Source: Phenylobacterium sp.
GTDB lineage: Bacteria; Pseudomonadota; Alphaproteobacteria; Caulobacterales; Caulobacteraceae
Length of the DNA stretch: 64,000 nt
Direction: 5' to 3'
NCBI RefSeq assembly: GCF_016124325.1
Contig: NZ_WGNY01000002.1
Location: 26,901-90,900 of the forward strand
In this document: positions 1 to 7,870 of the stretch, piece after piece
How positions within the stretch are numbered: position 1 is the stretch's first letter
Layout of the letters: the number at the start of each line of letters is the position of its first letter
The notes under the pieces: model-generated
The model's database searches: none
The model's input: only the letters and a program-made list of their open reading frames with translations
Told to the model about the DNA's origin: nothing
Position numbers and translations under genes: made by a program

Positions 1-551
1 GCGTTCACCGTGACGCCGAAGGCGCCGAGCTCATGCGCCAGCGAGCGCGTGAGGCCTACGAGCCCGCCCTTGGACGTGATGTAGGGCGTGATGTCGGTCG
101 GCAGGCCTCGATCGAAGGTCGTCGAGGTGATGTTGATGATCCGCCCGGACCGCGCCGCCTTCATCGACGGGATCACCGCGCGGGCGCAGAGCCACGCGCC
201 GGTCAGATTCACCGCCAGATGCTGGTTCCATTGATCGAGCGTGAACGTCTCCGAAGGTCCGGCTCCGAACACGCCCCCCGCGTTGTTCACGAGCACGTCG
301 ATCGGCCCGAACGCCTCGACGGCGGCCGCGAAGCCGGCTTCCACCGAGGCCTCGTCCCGTACGTCGATGGTCACGGCCATGGCGCGGCCGCCATCCTGGG
401 AGATCGCCTCGGCCTGGGCCGTGGCGCCGGCGCCGTTGATGTCGGCCACGACCACCCTGGCCCCTTCGCGCGCCAGATGCGCCGCATAGGCCGCCCCCAG
501 CCCCTGGGCGGCGCCCGTGACGAAAACCACCTTGTCTTCCAGCAACTTCAT
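1..551 (-). CDS. SDR family oxidoreductase (C-terminus beyond the left edge)
   Basis: The gene reads leftward from an ATG at 551 and runs off the window, so only about 183 residues are visible. They begin MKLLEDKVVFVTGAAQGLG, the Rossmann TGxxxGxG nucleotide-binding motif of classical short-chain dehydrogenases. The NNAG motif follows, then a Ser in INITSTT and the YITSK catalytic Tyr-Lys pair. All visible catalytic residues of an NAD(P)-dependent alcohol/ketone oxidoreductase are therefore present. The substrate cannot be inferred. Downstream genes are outside the window; the next gene upstream (Nudix) is on the same strand but 111 bases away, so co-transcription is uncertain. Confidence 0.9.
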   Translation of the reverse strand, partial: MKLLEDKVVFVTGAAQGLGAAYAAHLAREGARVVVADINGAGATAQAEAISQDGGRAMAVTIDVRDEASVEAGFAAAVEAFGPIDVLVNNAGGVFGAGPSETFTLDQWNQHLAVNLTGAWLCARAVIPSMKAARSGRIINITSTTFDRGLPTDITPYITSKGGLVGLTRSLAHELGAFGVTVN

Positions 552-612
552 CGCGACCAACCCTGAAAACTGCGTCGTTGAATCGTCCGGCGGACGCCCG
601 CGCCAAGAATCA

Positions 613-630
613 CCGCCCGGCCCTGGGCGG
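613..630 (-). terminator. Weak hairpin downstream of the Nudix gene
   Basis: CCGCCC at 613-618 pairs with GGGCGG at 625-630 around a 6-base loop, between the Nudix stop and the SDR start. No T-run follows on the minus strand, so it is at best a weak or factor-assisted terminator. Confidence 0.25.
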
Positions 631-662
631 CGTCGGGTCGAGCAAACCGGACCGGGCGAGGC

Positions 663-1481
663 CTAGCCCCGGCGACCTTCCGCCGAGATGCGCTCCATCG
701 GCTCGGCCACGGCGCCGTAGCCGGCGTCCGGCGGCAGCACCAGGAAGTTCGCCTCCCCGCGCCGCTCGACCGTCGGCAGCACGGTGACCAGAGTTCGGGC
801 TTCCGCCCGTGTCACGCAGTCGTCGGCGCTGACCGCCTCGGCCAGCAGCTGAACGTTCATCCGCGTCGGGAAGATCACCGTCCTCTGTCCGGCTTCGGCC
901 AGCCGCAGCACCTCGCCCGGCGCGATCCACTCGGCGTCGACGGCCTCGCGCCCGTCGCACACCGCCACCTGATCGGCCGGCGCCCGGATCGCGTAGAACC
1001 AGGTGTCGAAGCGCTTGGGCATCATCACCGGCGTGATCCACCGGGCGAAGACGGTGAGCGCATCCAGCCTGAGCCTCACGCCCAGGTCGCGCACCACGTC
1101 GAGGAAGGCCACCTCTCCCCGGTCGACGGCCTCCCGCAGCGACAGCTCGCAGGCCTCGGCGAAATGGCGGCCGTCGTGGTGTTCGGCCAGCAGGACGCCC
1201 GCCTCCTCCCAGGCCTCGCGGATCGCGCCGATGCGCAGCGTGCGCTGTTCGTCGTCGAAGGCGTCCCAGCCGACGCAATGGGCCGCCCAGGCCGCATCGG
1301 CGTCGCCGGCGTGGGTCTTGCCGCCCGGGAACACCAGGGCCCCCGAGGCGAAGTCGATCTGGTGATGGCGCTTGACCATCAGCACCTGGAACTCGGGCTC
1401 GTCGCGCAGGAGCAGGACGGTGGCGGCGGGCCTGGTTTCGGCCGCTTGCCGCGGCCCGTCTCTTTGGGGCGTTTCGCTCAT
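663..1481 (-). CDS. NUDT19-like Nudix hydrolase
   Basis: A 272-residue protein starting at ATG 1481. It has a Nudix box split by an insertion: the glycine-rich part is VFPGGK at about residues 50-55, and the catalytic REAWEEAGVLL lies at about 89-99, so about 30 residues separate halves that are normally contiguous. The same split arrangement is known from the NUDT19 (RP2p) branch, which hydrolyses CoA and acyl-CoA diphosphates. The metal-binding Glu residues of REAWEEAG are intact. A role in CoA or acyl-CoA turnover is an inference that fits the many acyl-CoA genes nearby. The DUF2336 gene lies 54 bases upstream on the same strand. Confidence 0.85.
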   Translation of the reverse strand: MSETPQRDGPRQAAETRPAATVLLLRDEPEFQVLMVKRHHQIDFASGALVFPGGKTHAGDADAAWAAHCVGWDAFDDEQRTLRIGAIREAWEEAGVLLAEHHDGRHFAEACELSLREAVDRGEVAFLDVVRDLGVRLRLDALTVFARWITPVMMPKRFDTWFYAIRAPADQVAVCDGREAVDAEWIAPGEVLRLAEAGQRTVIFPTRMNVQLLAEAVSADDCVTRAEARTLVTVLPTVERRGEANFLVLPPDAGYGAVAEPMERISAEGRRG

Positions 1482-1535
1482 GGCCCGAGCTTGCGGGGGT
1501 GACCGCGCGGAAGTCGAGTCCGGCGTGGCCGCCGG

Positions 1536-2675
1536 TCAGGCGTCGAGCACCAGTTGCGGAGCTTCCTCGGGCGGCCGGCCCAGCCGGTCGAGCAGATAGT
1601 CCACGTCCTCCCGGGCGACGCTCTGGGGCTGGGTGAGGAAGCGCTGCAGCATCCGCTCCTGGAAGCGCGCCTGGTCGTTGGCGCCGCCGTCGAACTCCAT
1701 GGAGTGGAAGGTGTCCACGGCCGCCCGGAACGCCGGGAACAGCCGCGCCGGCAGGCCGGCCCGCTCGTAGATGGCCCGCAGGCCCAGGGGCCCCGCGTCG
1801 TGGATCATCAACCAGGTGCGATGATGGGGCACGCCGGCCAGTTCGGCCACGCCCCATTCGAAGAACGTCATGTGGCCGTGCGCCAGCGCGCGCAGCAGCA
1901 GCGAGGCGGTGAGCCGGCCCTCGACGTTGAGATGGGTCACCAGACCGCGGACGTCCGCCGCGCGCCCGGCCTGGTCGACGATGTCGACGGTGGCGCGCTC
2001 GGCCGCGCCGGTGGCGATCTCCAGCGCCGCCTCGGCGCTGAGCGCGTGGTGGGTCTCCAGGTGCTGGCGGACCTGGCCGCTCACCAGGGTGATCAGCCGC
2101 TCGGTGATCGAGAGCGGCAGGGCGTTGCGATAGGCCACAGCGGCCAGCACGCGCTCGGAGGCCTCGAACCGCTCGATCACGCGGCCCAGCCCCTTCTCGC
2201 CGAACTCCGCGCCGGGATTGGCGCAGGCCGCGGTGACGGCGCGCTCGCCGCCATGCTCGGCGATGCTGTCGGTGACTTTCGGCGAGAGGGTCGGGCGCTT
2301 GGCGATGGCCACCTGCCGCACCGGGCCGCCCAGGCGGACGATCTCGGCGAGGTCGTCGTCGGTGAAGGCCGGCGAGAACGCCAGCATCGGCAGGCAGATG
2401 CTCTCGACATCGCGCGCCAGGCGCAGGGCCACGTCGCGCGGCACGATCGGCGACGCCTGGAGAGTCTCGGAGATCGCCCCGCGGACCAGCTCGGTCGCAT
2501 CCGCCGCCATCACGCGGAGGATGTCGGCGGCCAGGGCGCGATCCTCGTCGCTGAGCCCCTCGCGCCGCATGTTGCCGCAGAGCTTGCGGGCCGCGAGCGC
2601 GCGTTCGTCCGGCGTGGCGCCTTTCACCAGCGTGCGGATATCGGAATCCGTCAGCGCTGTGCGCGTGGTCGCCAT
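1536..2675 (-). CDS. DUF2336 domain-containing protein
   Basis: A 379-residue, largely helical protein with no signal peptide or membrane segment. It contains the repeat-like pattern of DUF2336 (for example LRVMAADATELVRGAISE followed by several two-helix units), a family seen mainly in alphaproteobacteria whose function is not settled. The organisation resembles HEAT-like helical repeats, suggesting a protein-interaction scaffold; that is inference. The start is ATG 2675, with GGGAGGGG upstream at a rather long distance. It probably shares a transcript with the Nudix gene just downstream. It is divergent from the kinase-like gene at 2843. Confidence 0.8.
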   Translation of the reverse strand: MATTRTALTDSDIRTLVKGATPDERALAARKLCGNMRREGLSDEDRALAADILRVMAADATELVRGAISETLQASPIVPRDVALRLARDVESICLPMLAFSPAFTDDDLAEIVRLGGPVRQVAIAKRPTLSPKVTDSIAEHGGERAVTAACANPGAEFGEKGLGRVIERFEASERVLAAVAYRNALPLSITERLITLVSGQVRQHLETHHALSAEAALEIATGAAERATVDIVDQAGRAADVRGLVTHLNVEGRLTASLLLRALAHGHMTFFEWGVAELAGVPHHRTWLMIHDAGPLGLRAIYERAGLPARLFPAFRAAVDTFHSMEFDGGANDQARFQERMLQRFLTQPQSVAREDVDYLLDRLGRPPEEAPQLVLDA

Positions 2676-2842
2676 GCCCTGGAAGCCCCTCCCGAATTAC
2701 GCCCCAAATCGCACGAATCGAGAGTGGGCGGTGAAGCTTAACGAGGCGTTGCCGGGGAATCTCGGGATTAAGGATTTCACGTAACGCCGCGCGAACGGCT
2801 GGAGCCCTACGACGGGCGTTCCAAGCTTCGCAGGATCCGGCC

Positions 2843-4600
2843 GTGCGCCTCACGACAGCCTCCGAAAGCCCCGCCGGGCCGGGCCTCGGCCAGGAGGGCA
2901 TGAAAGCCCAGGCGGCGCTGCTTCCCTATGCATTGCTGGCGTTTGGCGTCTGCCTGCCGATCTTCGTCTGGGTCGCGAGCCATGCCGCGAACGCCGCCTG
3001 GATGAGCGCGTCGTTCGCGGTGTTCGCGCTCGGCTGGGGCGCCTTCTACGCCGTGGTCGGCTGGCTGAAGACGCCCGATGCGGCGAATGCCCGCAGGCGC
3101 GCGCGCGTGCAGATCCTGGGCGGCCTGATCTGGGCGGCCGCCATCGCCCAACTCACCCTCTTCGCCGAGGGGGCGGGTCCCGCCCGCGACACCCTCGAAC
3201 TGCTGGCCCTGGGCGCGGCCATCGTCTGCGTCGTCTTCACCGCGCCCTGGCTGCCGAGCCTGCTGATCGTGGCGCCGGCGGCGCTGGCCGCCCCGCTGGC
3301 GGCCTTCGCGTTCCGGGATCACGCGCCCCCTCTGGGGCCGGCCGCCATCGCCGCGGCCGCCCTGGCCCTCGCCCTGGCGCTGCTGGTCAACACGATCCTG
3401 CGCGGTCAGTTCGCCCTGGCCGCCGAACGCGAGACGCTGATCGCCGAACGCGCCGAACAGGCCGAGGCCGCCCGCCGGCTGGCCCGTTCGAAGTCCGACC
3501 TCGTCTCCACCCTCTCCGACGAGATCCGCAACGGCCTCGCCAGCGTGGCCCATCTCCTCGGCTCGGCCGCCGGCCGCAGCCGCGCCGCCCCCTCGCGCCA
3601 GCAGATCGCCGCCGCCCTCGACGCCGTGAACGACCTGCTGAACGTGCTGGAGACCACGGTCGACGCCGAGAACGCCGAGGCCGGCCGCCTGACCGTCGAG
3701 GCCCGCCCGATCGACCTCGCCGCCCTGGCCGTGGACCTGGTCGCCGCCCATCGCGCGGCGGCGGCCGCCAAGGGGCTGGAACTGTCGCTCCACATCGAGC
3801 CGGACCTCGCCGACGCGCGAGGGGCCGCGGCAGCCGATCCCGCCCGCGCCCGCCAGGTGCTCTCCGCGCTCATCGGCAACGCCGTGAAGTTCACGCTGCG
3901 CGGTCGGATCGAGGTGCGGCTGAGCCGCCCGTCGGCGGGCCGGATCTCGGTGGCCGTGGCCGACACCGGGCCAGGGCTCGACGACGACGAGGTCGCCCGG
4001 GCGCTGCAGCCGTTCCGGCGCGTGACGCGCACCAGCGCCGGCAGCCCCGGCGCGGGCCTGGGACTGCCGCTGGCCGCCCAGCTGGCCCGGCTGATGGACG
4101 GCGAACTCCGCATCGAGAGCGCGCGCGGGATCGGGAGCTGCTTCACCCTCGACCTGCCGTTCGACGCCACGGCGACCCCGGCCCAGGCGCCCGCCGCCCC
4201 GGCGCTGACCGCGCCCGACGCTCGGCGACTGAGGATCCTGGCGCTCGAACCCGAAGCCCTGCCGGCGGCGATGCTGCGCGCCAGCCTCGAGCAGCTGGGC
4301 CATCAGGTGGTGCACGCCGCCGACGCCAGCCGCGCCGTGGAGCTCGCGCGTGTCTGCGACCTCGACCTCGTGGTCGCCGCCGATCCCGCCGCCGTCGCGG
4401 GCCTGCGCGCCCTGCCCGGCGCGGCGGCCCGAACGCCCATCATCGCCCTGGCCGACGGCGAGGCCGAGGAGGCCGAGGCCGCCTTGACGTCCGGGGCCGA
4501 CGCCCTGCTCCGCCGGCCGGCGACCGCGCCGGCGGTGGCGCGCGCCATCGCCGAGGCCATGGCCCCCTCGGCGCCCGCCAACGACCGGGCGGTAGCCTAG
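2843..4600 (+). CDS. Membrane-bound hybrid histidine-kinase-like protein, phospho-acceptor His replaced
   Basis: A 585-residue protein. It has about six N-terminal membrane segments (residues 25-185), a short coiled linker, a HisKA-like dimerisation region, an HATPase domain with N box (LSALIGNAVKFT), G1 (VADTGPGLDDDE) and G2 (PGAGLGLPLA), and a C-terminal receiver-like domain. The H box reads LSDEIRNGLASV: the normally phosphorylated His is Asp at residue 226 (codon 3518-3520). The receiver has lost the acidic pair and the conserved Lys (LLRRPA). It looks like a pseudokinase that could still bind ATP or a partner kinase. GTG 2843 is preferred because AGGA sits 7 bases upstream; ATG 2900 is an alternative with a Shine-Dalgarno that is too close. 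Confidence 0.85.
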   Translation: MRLTTASESPAGPGLGQEGMKAQAALLPYALLAFGVCLPIFVWVASHAANAAWMSASFAVFALGWGAFYAVVGWLKTPDAANARRRARVQILGGLIWAAAIAQLTLFAEGAGPARDTLELLALGAAIVCVVFTAPWLPSLLIVAPAALAAPLAAFAFRDHAPPLGPAAIAAAALALALALLVNTILRGQFALAAERETLIAERAEQAEAARRLARSKSDLVSTLSDEIRNGLASVAHLLGSAAGRSRAAPSRQQIAAALDAVNDLLNVLETTVDAENAEAGRLTVEARPIDLAALAVDLVAAHRAAAAAKGLELSLHIEPDLADARGAAAADPARARQVLSALIGNAVKFTLRGRIEVRLSRPSAGRISVAVADTGPGLDDDEVARALQPFRRVTRTSAGSPGAGLGLPLAAQLARLMDGELRIESARGIGSCFTLDLPFDATATPAQAPAAPALTAPDARRLRILALEPEALPAAMLRASLEQLGHQVVHAADASRAVELARVCDLDLVVAADPAAVAGLRALPGAAARTPIIALADGEAEEAEAALTSGADALLRRPATAPAVARAIAEAMAPSAPANDRAVA

Positions 4601-4644
4601 GCCCGCCGTTCTGTGGCAAGGGACCCTCAAAAGGGAGGGTACGC

Positions 4645-5841
4645 GTGCTGCTCAAGGGTCTGAAGGTCGTCGACTTCACCGCCTACATCGCCGGCCCCGG
4701 CGCGGCCGCCATCCTGGGCGACTGGGGCGCTGAGGTGATCAAGGTGGAGCGCCCCGGCGGCGACAACATGCGCCACGTGTTCGCCGACCTGAAGAACGAC
4801 CTCGGGGCCAACCCGACGTTCGAGCTCGACAACCGTGGCAAGCGGGGCGTGGTCCTGGACATCACCAAGCCCGCCGGCCGCGACGCCCTGGCCAAGCTCG
4901 CCGAGACCGCGGACGTCTTCCTGACCAACACCCGCCCGGCGTCGCTCAAGAAGTACGGCCTGGACGAACCCACGCTGCGCAAGATCAACCCCCGGCTCGT
5001 CTACGCGGTGATCACCGGCTATGGGCTGGAAGGTCCCGACGCCCACCTGCCCGGCTTCGACGTCACCGCCTTCTGGGCGCGCTCGGGCATCGGCTACATG
5101 ACCGCGCCCAAGGGCGCCGAGCCGTTCATGCGCACCTCGGGCATGGGCGACCACTCGACGTCGCTGGCCACTGTGTCGGCGATCCTGGCCGCCCTCTACG
5201 AGCGGGAGAAGACCGGCAAGGGCCGGCTGGTGCAGACGTCGCTGCTGGCCACCGGCGTCTACCTCTGGGGCTCGGACCTGGCGGTGCAGCTCAAGTTCGG
5301 CCGCGTCGCCTCGGTGCGCCCGCGCGACAACCCGATCAACGCGCTGGCCAACCACTTCAAGAGCGCCGACGACCACTGGTTCGTGCACAATCCGCGCGGC
5401 GGCTCCGGCGGCTGGGAGGCGTTCCTGAAGGTGGCCGGGCGGCCCGACCTGATCACCGACGAGCGGTTCGCCAGCGGCAAGGCCCGCCGCGCCAACGCCC
5501 GCGAACTGGCGGCCGAGCTCGACGCCGCCTTCGCCGCCATGCCGATGGCCGAGATCGCGCGGCGGCTCGACGAAGCCGACCTCGTCTGGGCCCCGATGCA
5601 GACGCCCGCCGAGGTGGACAAGGACCCGCAGATCGCCGCCGCCGGCGCCTTCGTCGCGGTGGAGGACGGCCAGGGCGGCACCTACCGCTCGCCCGCCGCG
5701 CCGGCCCGCTTCCCCGGAGCCGACGCCGAGGTGCGGCCGCGCGCCCCGCGCCTGGGCGAACACACCCGCGAAGTGCTCCTGGAGATGGGCTACAGCGAGG
5801 CCGACGTCGAATCGATGTTCTCGGACGGCGCGGCCGCCTAG
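4645..5841 (+). CDS. CaiB/BaiF (type III) CoA transferase
   Basis: A 398-residue protein beginning at GTG 4645, with GGAGGG 5 bases upstream. The N-terminus (LLKGLKVVDFTAYIAGPGAA, then GDWGAEVIKVERPGGD) and the LDNRGKRGVVLDI segment are typical of family III CoA transferases. These move CoA between carboxylic acids such as carnitine, oxalate, formate or bile-acid intermediates, or act as racemase-like enzymes. Length matches the family. Substrate cannot be read from sequence. It lies 44 bases after the pseudokinase gene and 68 bases before the HWE kinase, all on the plus strand. Confidence 0.9.
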   Translation: MLLKGLKVVDFTAYIAGPGAAAILGDWGAEVIKVERPGGDNMRHVFADLKNDLGANPTFELDNRGKRGVVLDITKPAGRDALAKLAETADVFLTNTRPASLKKYGLDEPTLRKINPRLVYAVITGYGLEGPDAHLPGFDVTAFWARSGIGYMTAPKGAEPFMRTSGMGDHSTSLATVSAILAALYEREKTGKGRLVQTSLLATGVYLWGSDLAVQLKFGRVASVRPRDNPINALANHFKSADDHWFVHNPRGGSGGWEAFLKVAGRPDLITDERFASGKARRANARELAAELDAAFAAMPMAEIARRLDEADLVWAPMQTPAEVDKDPQIAAAGAFVAVEDGQGGTYRSPAAPARFPGADAEVRPRAPRLGEHTREVLLEMGYSEADVESMFSDGAAA

Positions 5842-5909
5842 CGGGAATCGCGGACGCCGCCTTGATCTCGATCAAGGCCGAGGTTTGCGAACCCGCCAGA
5901 GAAGGCGAG

Positions 5910-7319
5910 ATGCAGATTGTCAGGCCCCTGGCGGCCGCGTTGCTGCGCGACGGGGTCCTGAGGCGTGGGCGCTCGCCAGCCGGCGAGCCGGTGGCCCGCG
6001 TCGGAATCGCCGTGGCGTGCGTCGCCGCCGGCGCCCTGCTCGCTTCGGCCTCGGCTCCGTGGCTGGACGGCGCGCACTTCATCATCCTGCTGCCGGCGGT
6101 GGGCGCCGCGACCCTGCTTTCCGGGCCCCTGCCCGGCCTGCTGGCGGTCGTCCTCGCGGCCGGCGCGGCGCATCTCTACGGCGGCGACCTCCAGGCCAGG
6201 ACGAACTCCGGCCTGGCCATGTTCGCGGTCATCGCGCTCTGGGACGTGGCGCTGATCTCGGCCCTTCTGGCCGCGGCCCAGCGTTCACAGGCCGCGCTGG
6301 CGCGCGTCGAGGTCCTCAACAGCGATCTCCAGGCCAGCGAGGCCCGTTTCCGCGATCTGCTCGAGGCGGCGCCGGACGCGATCGTGATCAGCGACAGCGC
6401 CGAGCGCATCGTGCTGGTGAACGCCGAGGCCGAGCGGCTGTTCGGTTACGACCGCAGCGATTTGCTCGGGCGAACCGTGGACATGCTGATGCCCGAGCGG
6501 TTCCGCGATCATCACCAGGGTCGCATCACCGTCTTCGCCGCCAAGGGCGGGCGCCGGCGGATGGGCGACGGCGAGGCGATGCATGGCCTGCGCCGCGACG
6601 GGTCGGAGTTCCCCATCGAGACCAATCTCAGCCGTCTTCCAGGCAGTTCCGAGGGCCTGGTCTGCGCCGTGGTCCGCGACCTGACGATCCGCCGCGAGCA
6701 TCAGGCCACCCAGTCGCTGCTGATCCGCGAACTGAATCACCGGGTGAAGAACACCCTGGCCAGCGTGCAGTCGATCGTCGCCCAGACGCTGCGCACCGCC
6801 GCCACCCCGGGGGCGTTCAACGAGGCGCTGACCGCACGGATCATGGCGCTGTCGCAGAGCCACGACGTCCTGACCCGAAACGACTGGTCCGGCGCCCACA
6901 TCGCCGACATCGTCGCCGAGCAGCTCAAGCCCTACGAGCGCGATGGCGACGTCGCGTTCCGGCTGTCGGGGCCCGACATCCAGCTCCGGCCCAACCGCGC
7001 CGTGGCCCTGGGCATGGCGGTCGGCGAGCTTTGCACCAACGCGGGGAAGTTCGGGGCCCTGTCGGCGGCCGGCGGCTCGGTGGAGGTCGTCTGGGACCGT
7101 CACGAGAAGGACGGCGTCCCGCAGCTCCGTCTGGTCTGGACCGAGCGCGGCGGGCCGCCGGTCCAGCCGGCCAGGCGGCGCGGTTTCGGCGCCCGGATGA
7201 TCACCCGCAGCCTGTCCACTGGCCTGCACGGGGCGGCGCGGATCGCGTTCGACCCGGCGGGCGTGGTCTGCGAGATGGAGTTCCCGCTCCTGGAGAGCGA
7301 AGCGCGGCCCGCGGGTTAG
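5910..7319 (+). CDS. PAS-containing HWE/HisKA_2-type sensor histidine kinase
   Basis: About 469 residues from ATG 5910, which has GAAGGCGAG directly upstream; an upstream TTG at 5862 lacks a ribosome-binding site. The order is four short membrane segments, a coiled coil, a PAS domain (about residues 144-259), then a phospho-acceptor box ELNHRVKNTLASV typical of the HWE/HisKA_2 class, and an ATPase region with ELCTNAGKFGALS. In alphaproteobacteria such kinases often act in light sensing or the general stress response with a PhyR-type regulator; no such partner lies in the window. The PAS domain lacks an obvious LOV cysteine motif (GRNCRFLQ), so a blue-light flavin sensor is unlikely. Confidence 0.88.
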   Translation: MQIVRPLAAALLRDGVLRRGRSPAGEPVARVGIAVACVAAGALLASASAPWLDGAHFIILLPAVGAATLLSGPLPGLLAVVLAAGAAHLYGGDLQARTNSGLAMFAVIALWDVALISALLAAAQRSQAALARVEVLNSDLQASEARFRDLLEAAPDAIVISDSAERIVLVNAEAERLFGYDRSDLLGRTVDMLMPERFRDHHQGRITVFAAKGGRRRMGDGEAMHGLRRDGSEFPIETNLSRLPGSSEGLVCAVVRDLTIRREHQATQSLLIRELNHRVKNTLASVQSIVAQTLRTAATPGAFNEALTARIMALSQSHDVLTRNDWSGAHIADIVAEQLKPYERDGDVAFRLSGPDIQLRPNRAVALGMAVGELCTNAGKFGALSAAGGSVEVVWDRHEKDGVPQLRLVWTERGGPPVQPARRRGFGARMITRSLSTGLHGAARIAFDPAGVVCEMEFPLLESEARPAG

Positions 7320-7362
7320 GCTCGCACGCCGTCGAGCCCGCTGGTCGGCGGCGGCGGCGCGC

Positions 7363-7782
7363 TCAGAAGCGGCCGGGATTGTAGCCGTCGGGCGCGCGGC
7401 CGTGCACGCCGGTGCTCAGCCATTCGGCCTCGGCGGCCTTGTGGACGAACTGCTCGGCCACCAGCCAGGCCTTGACCGGCCGCAGGGTCGCGAGACAACC
7501 GCCCAGCAGGGCCGGCATCACCACCGCGAACTGGGCCCAGATCGGGGGCTGAAACGAGGCGGCCCAGATCGCCCAGAGGGCGACCACAACGATCCCCACG
7601 CCGCTCATGACGAAGAAGGCGGGCCCGTCGGCCGGTTCGGCGAAGGCGAGGTCGAGGCCGCACGCCTCGCAGCGGTCGGAGAGCTTGAGGAACCCCTTGA
7701 ACAGGTGGCCCTCGCCGCACCGCGGGCAACGGCAGCGGAGGCCCACGCTGATGGAGGAGAGTTTGCCGGCCTGGCTGGTCAT
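7363..7782 (-). CDS. DUF983 family membrane protein with zinc-ribbon-like cysteines
   Basis: 139 residues from ATG 7782, supported by GGAAAGG upstream. Near the N-terminus are CRCPRCGEG and CEACG, two CxxC-type pairs likely to bind zinc. Two hydrophobic segments follow (AFFVMSGVGIVVVALWAIW and FAVVMPALLGGCLATL). This is the arrangement of DUF983, whose function is unknown. It is divergent from the MocR regulator, and the shared 5' region carries the MocR-type operator, so it may be a regulatory target. An upstream in-frame TTG at 7803 would overlap that operator. Confidence 0.85.
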   Translation of the reverse strand: MTSQAGKLSSISVGLRCRCPRCGEGHLFKGFLKLSDRCEACGLDLAFAEPADGPAFFVMSGVGIVVVALWAIWAASFQPPIWAQFAVVMPALLGGCLATLRPVKAWLVAEQFVHKAAEAEWLSTGVHGRAPDGYNPGRF

Positions 7783-7795
7783 GGCGTCGACCTTT

Positions 7796-7841
7796 CCATA
7801 CAATCTGCAATGTATGCATACATTGCTTCACTAATGTATGG
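7796..7841. promoter_or_regulatory. Compound palindromic operator between DUF983 and mocR-like genes
   Basis: A 20-base perfect palindrome, GCAATGTATGCATACATTGC, occupies 7807-7826. It is flanked by further half-sites CCATACAAT (7796-7804) and AATGTATGG (7833-7841), giving four copies of an ATGTAT-type half-site in 46 bases. MocR regulators are known to bind repeated half-sites beside their own gene, so this is the likely autoregulatory operator. Confidence 0.75.
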
Positions 7842-7870
7842 ATTCATCGACGAAACGCAAGGATTTCGTG

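Noticed and set aside
610..2901. Long minus-strand open frame of more than 700 codons spanning the Nudix and DUF2336 genes
   Set aside because: Composition is Arg/Gly/Ala/Pro-rich without any domain, and it lies over two well-supported genes in another frame; a by-product of high GC content.
2807..4630. Minus-strand open frame of about 600 codons opposite the kinase-like gene
   Set aside because: No domains, extreme Gly/Arg/Gln content and complete overlap with a gene having membrane and ATPase motifs.
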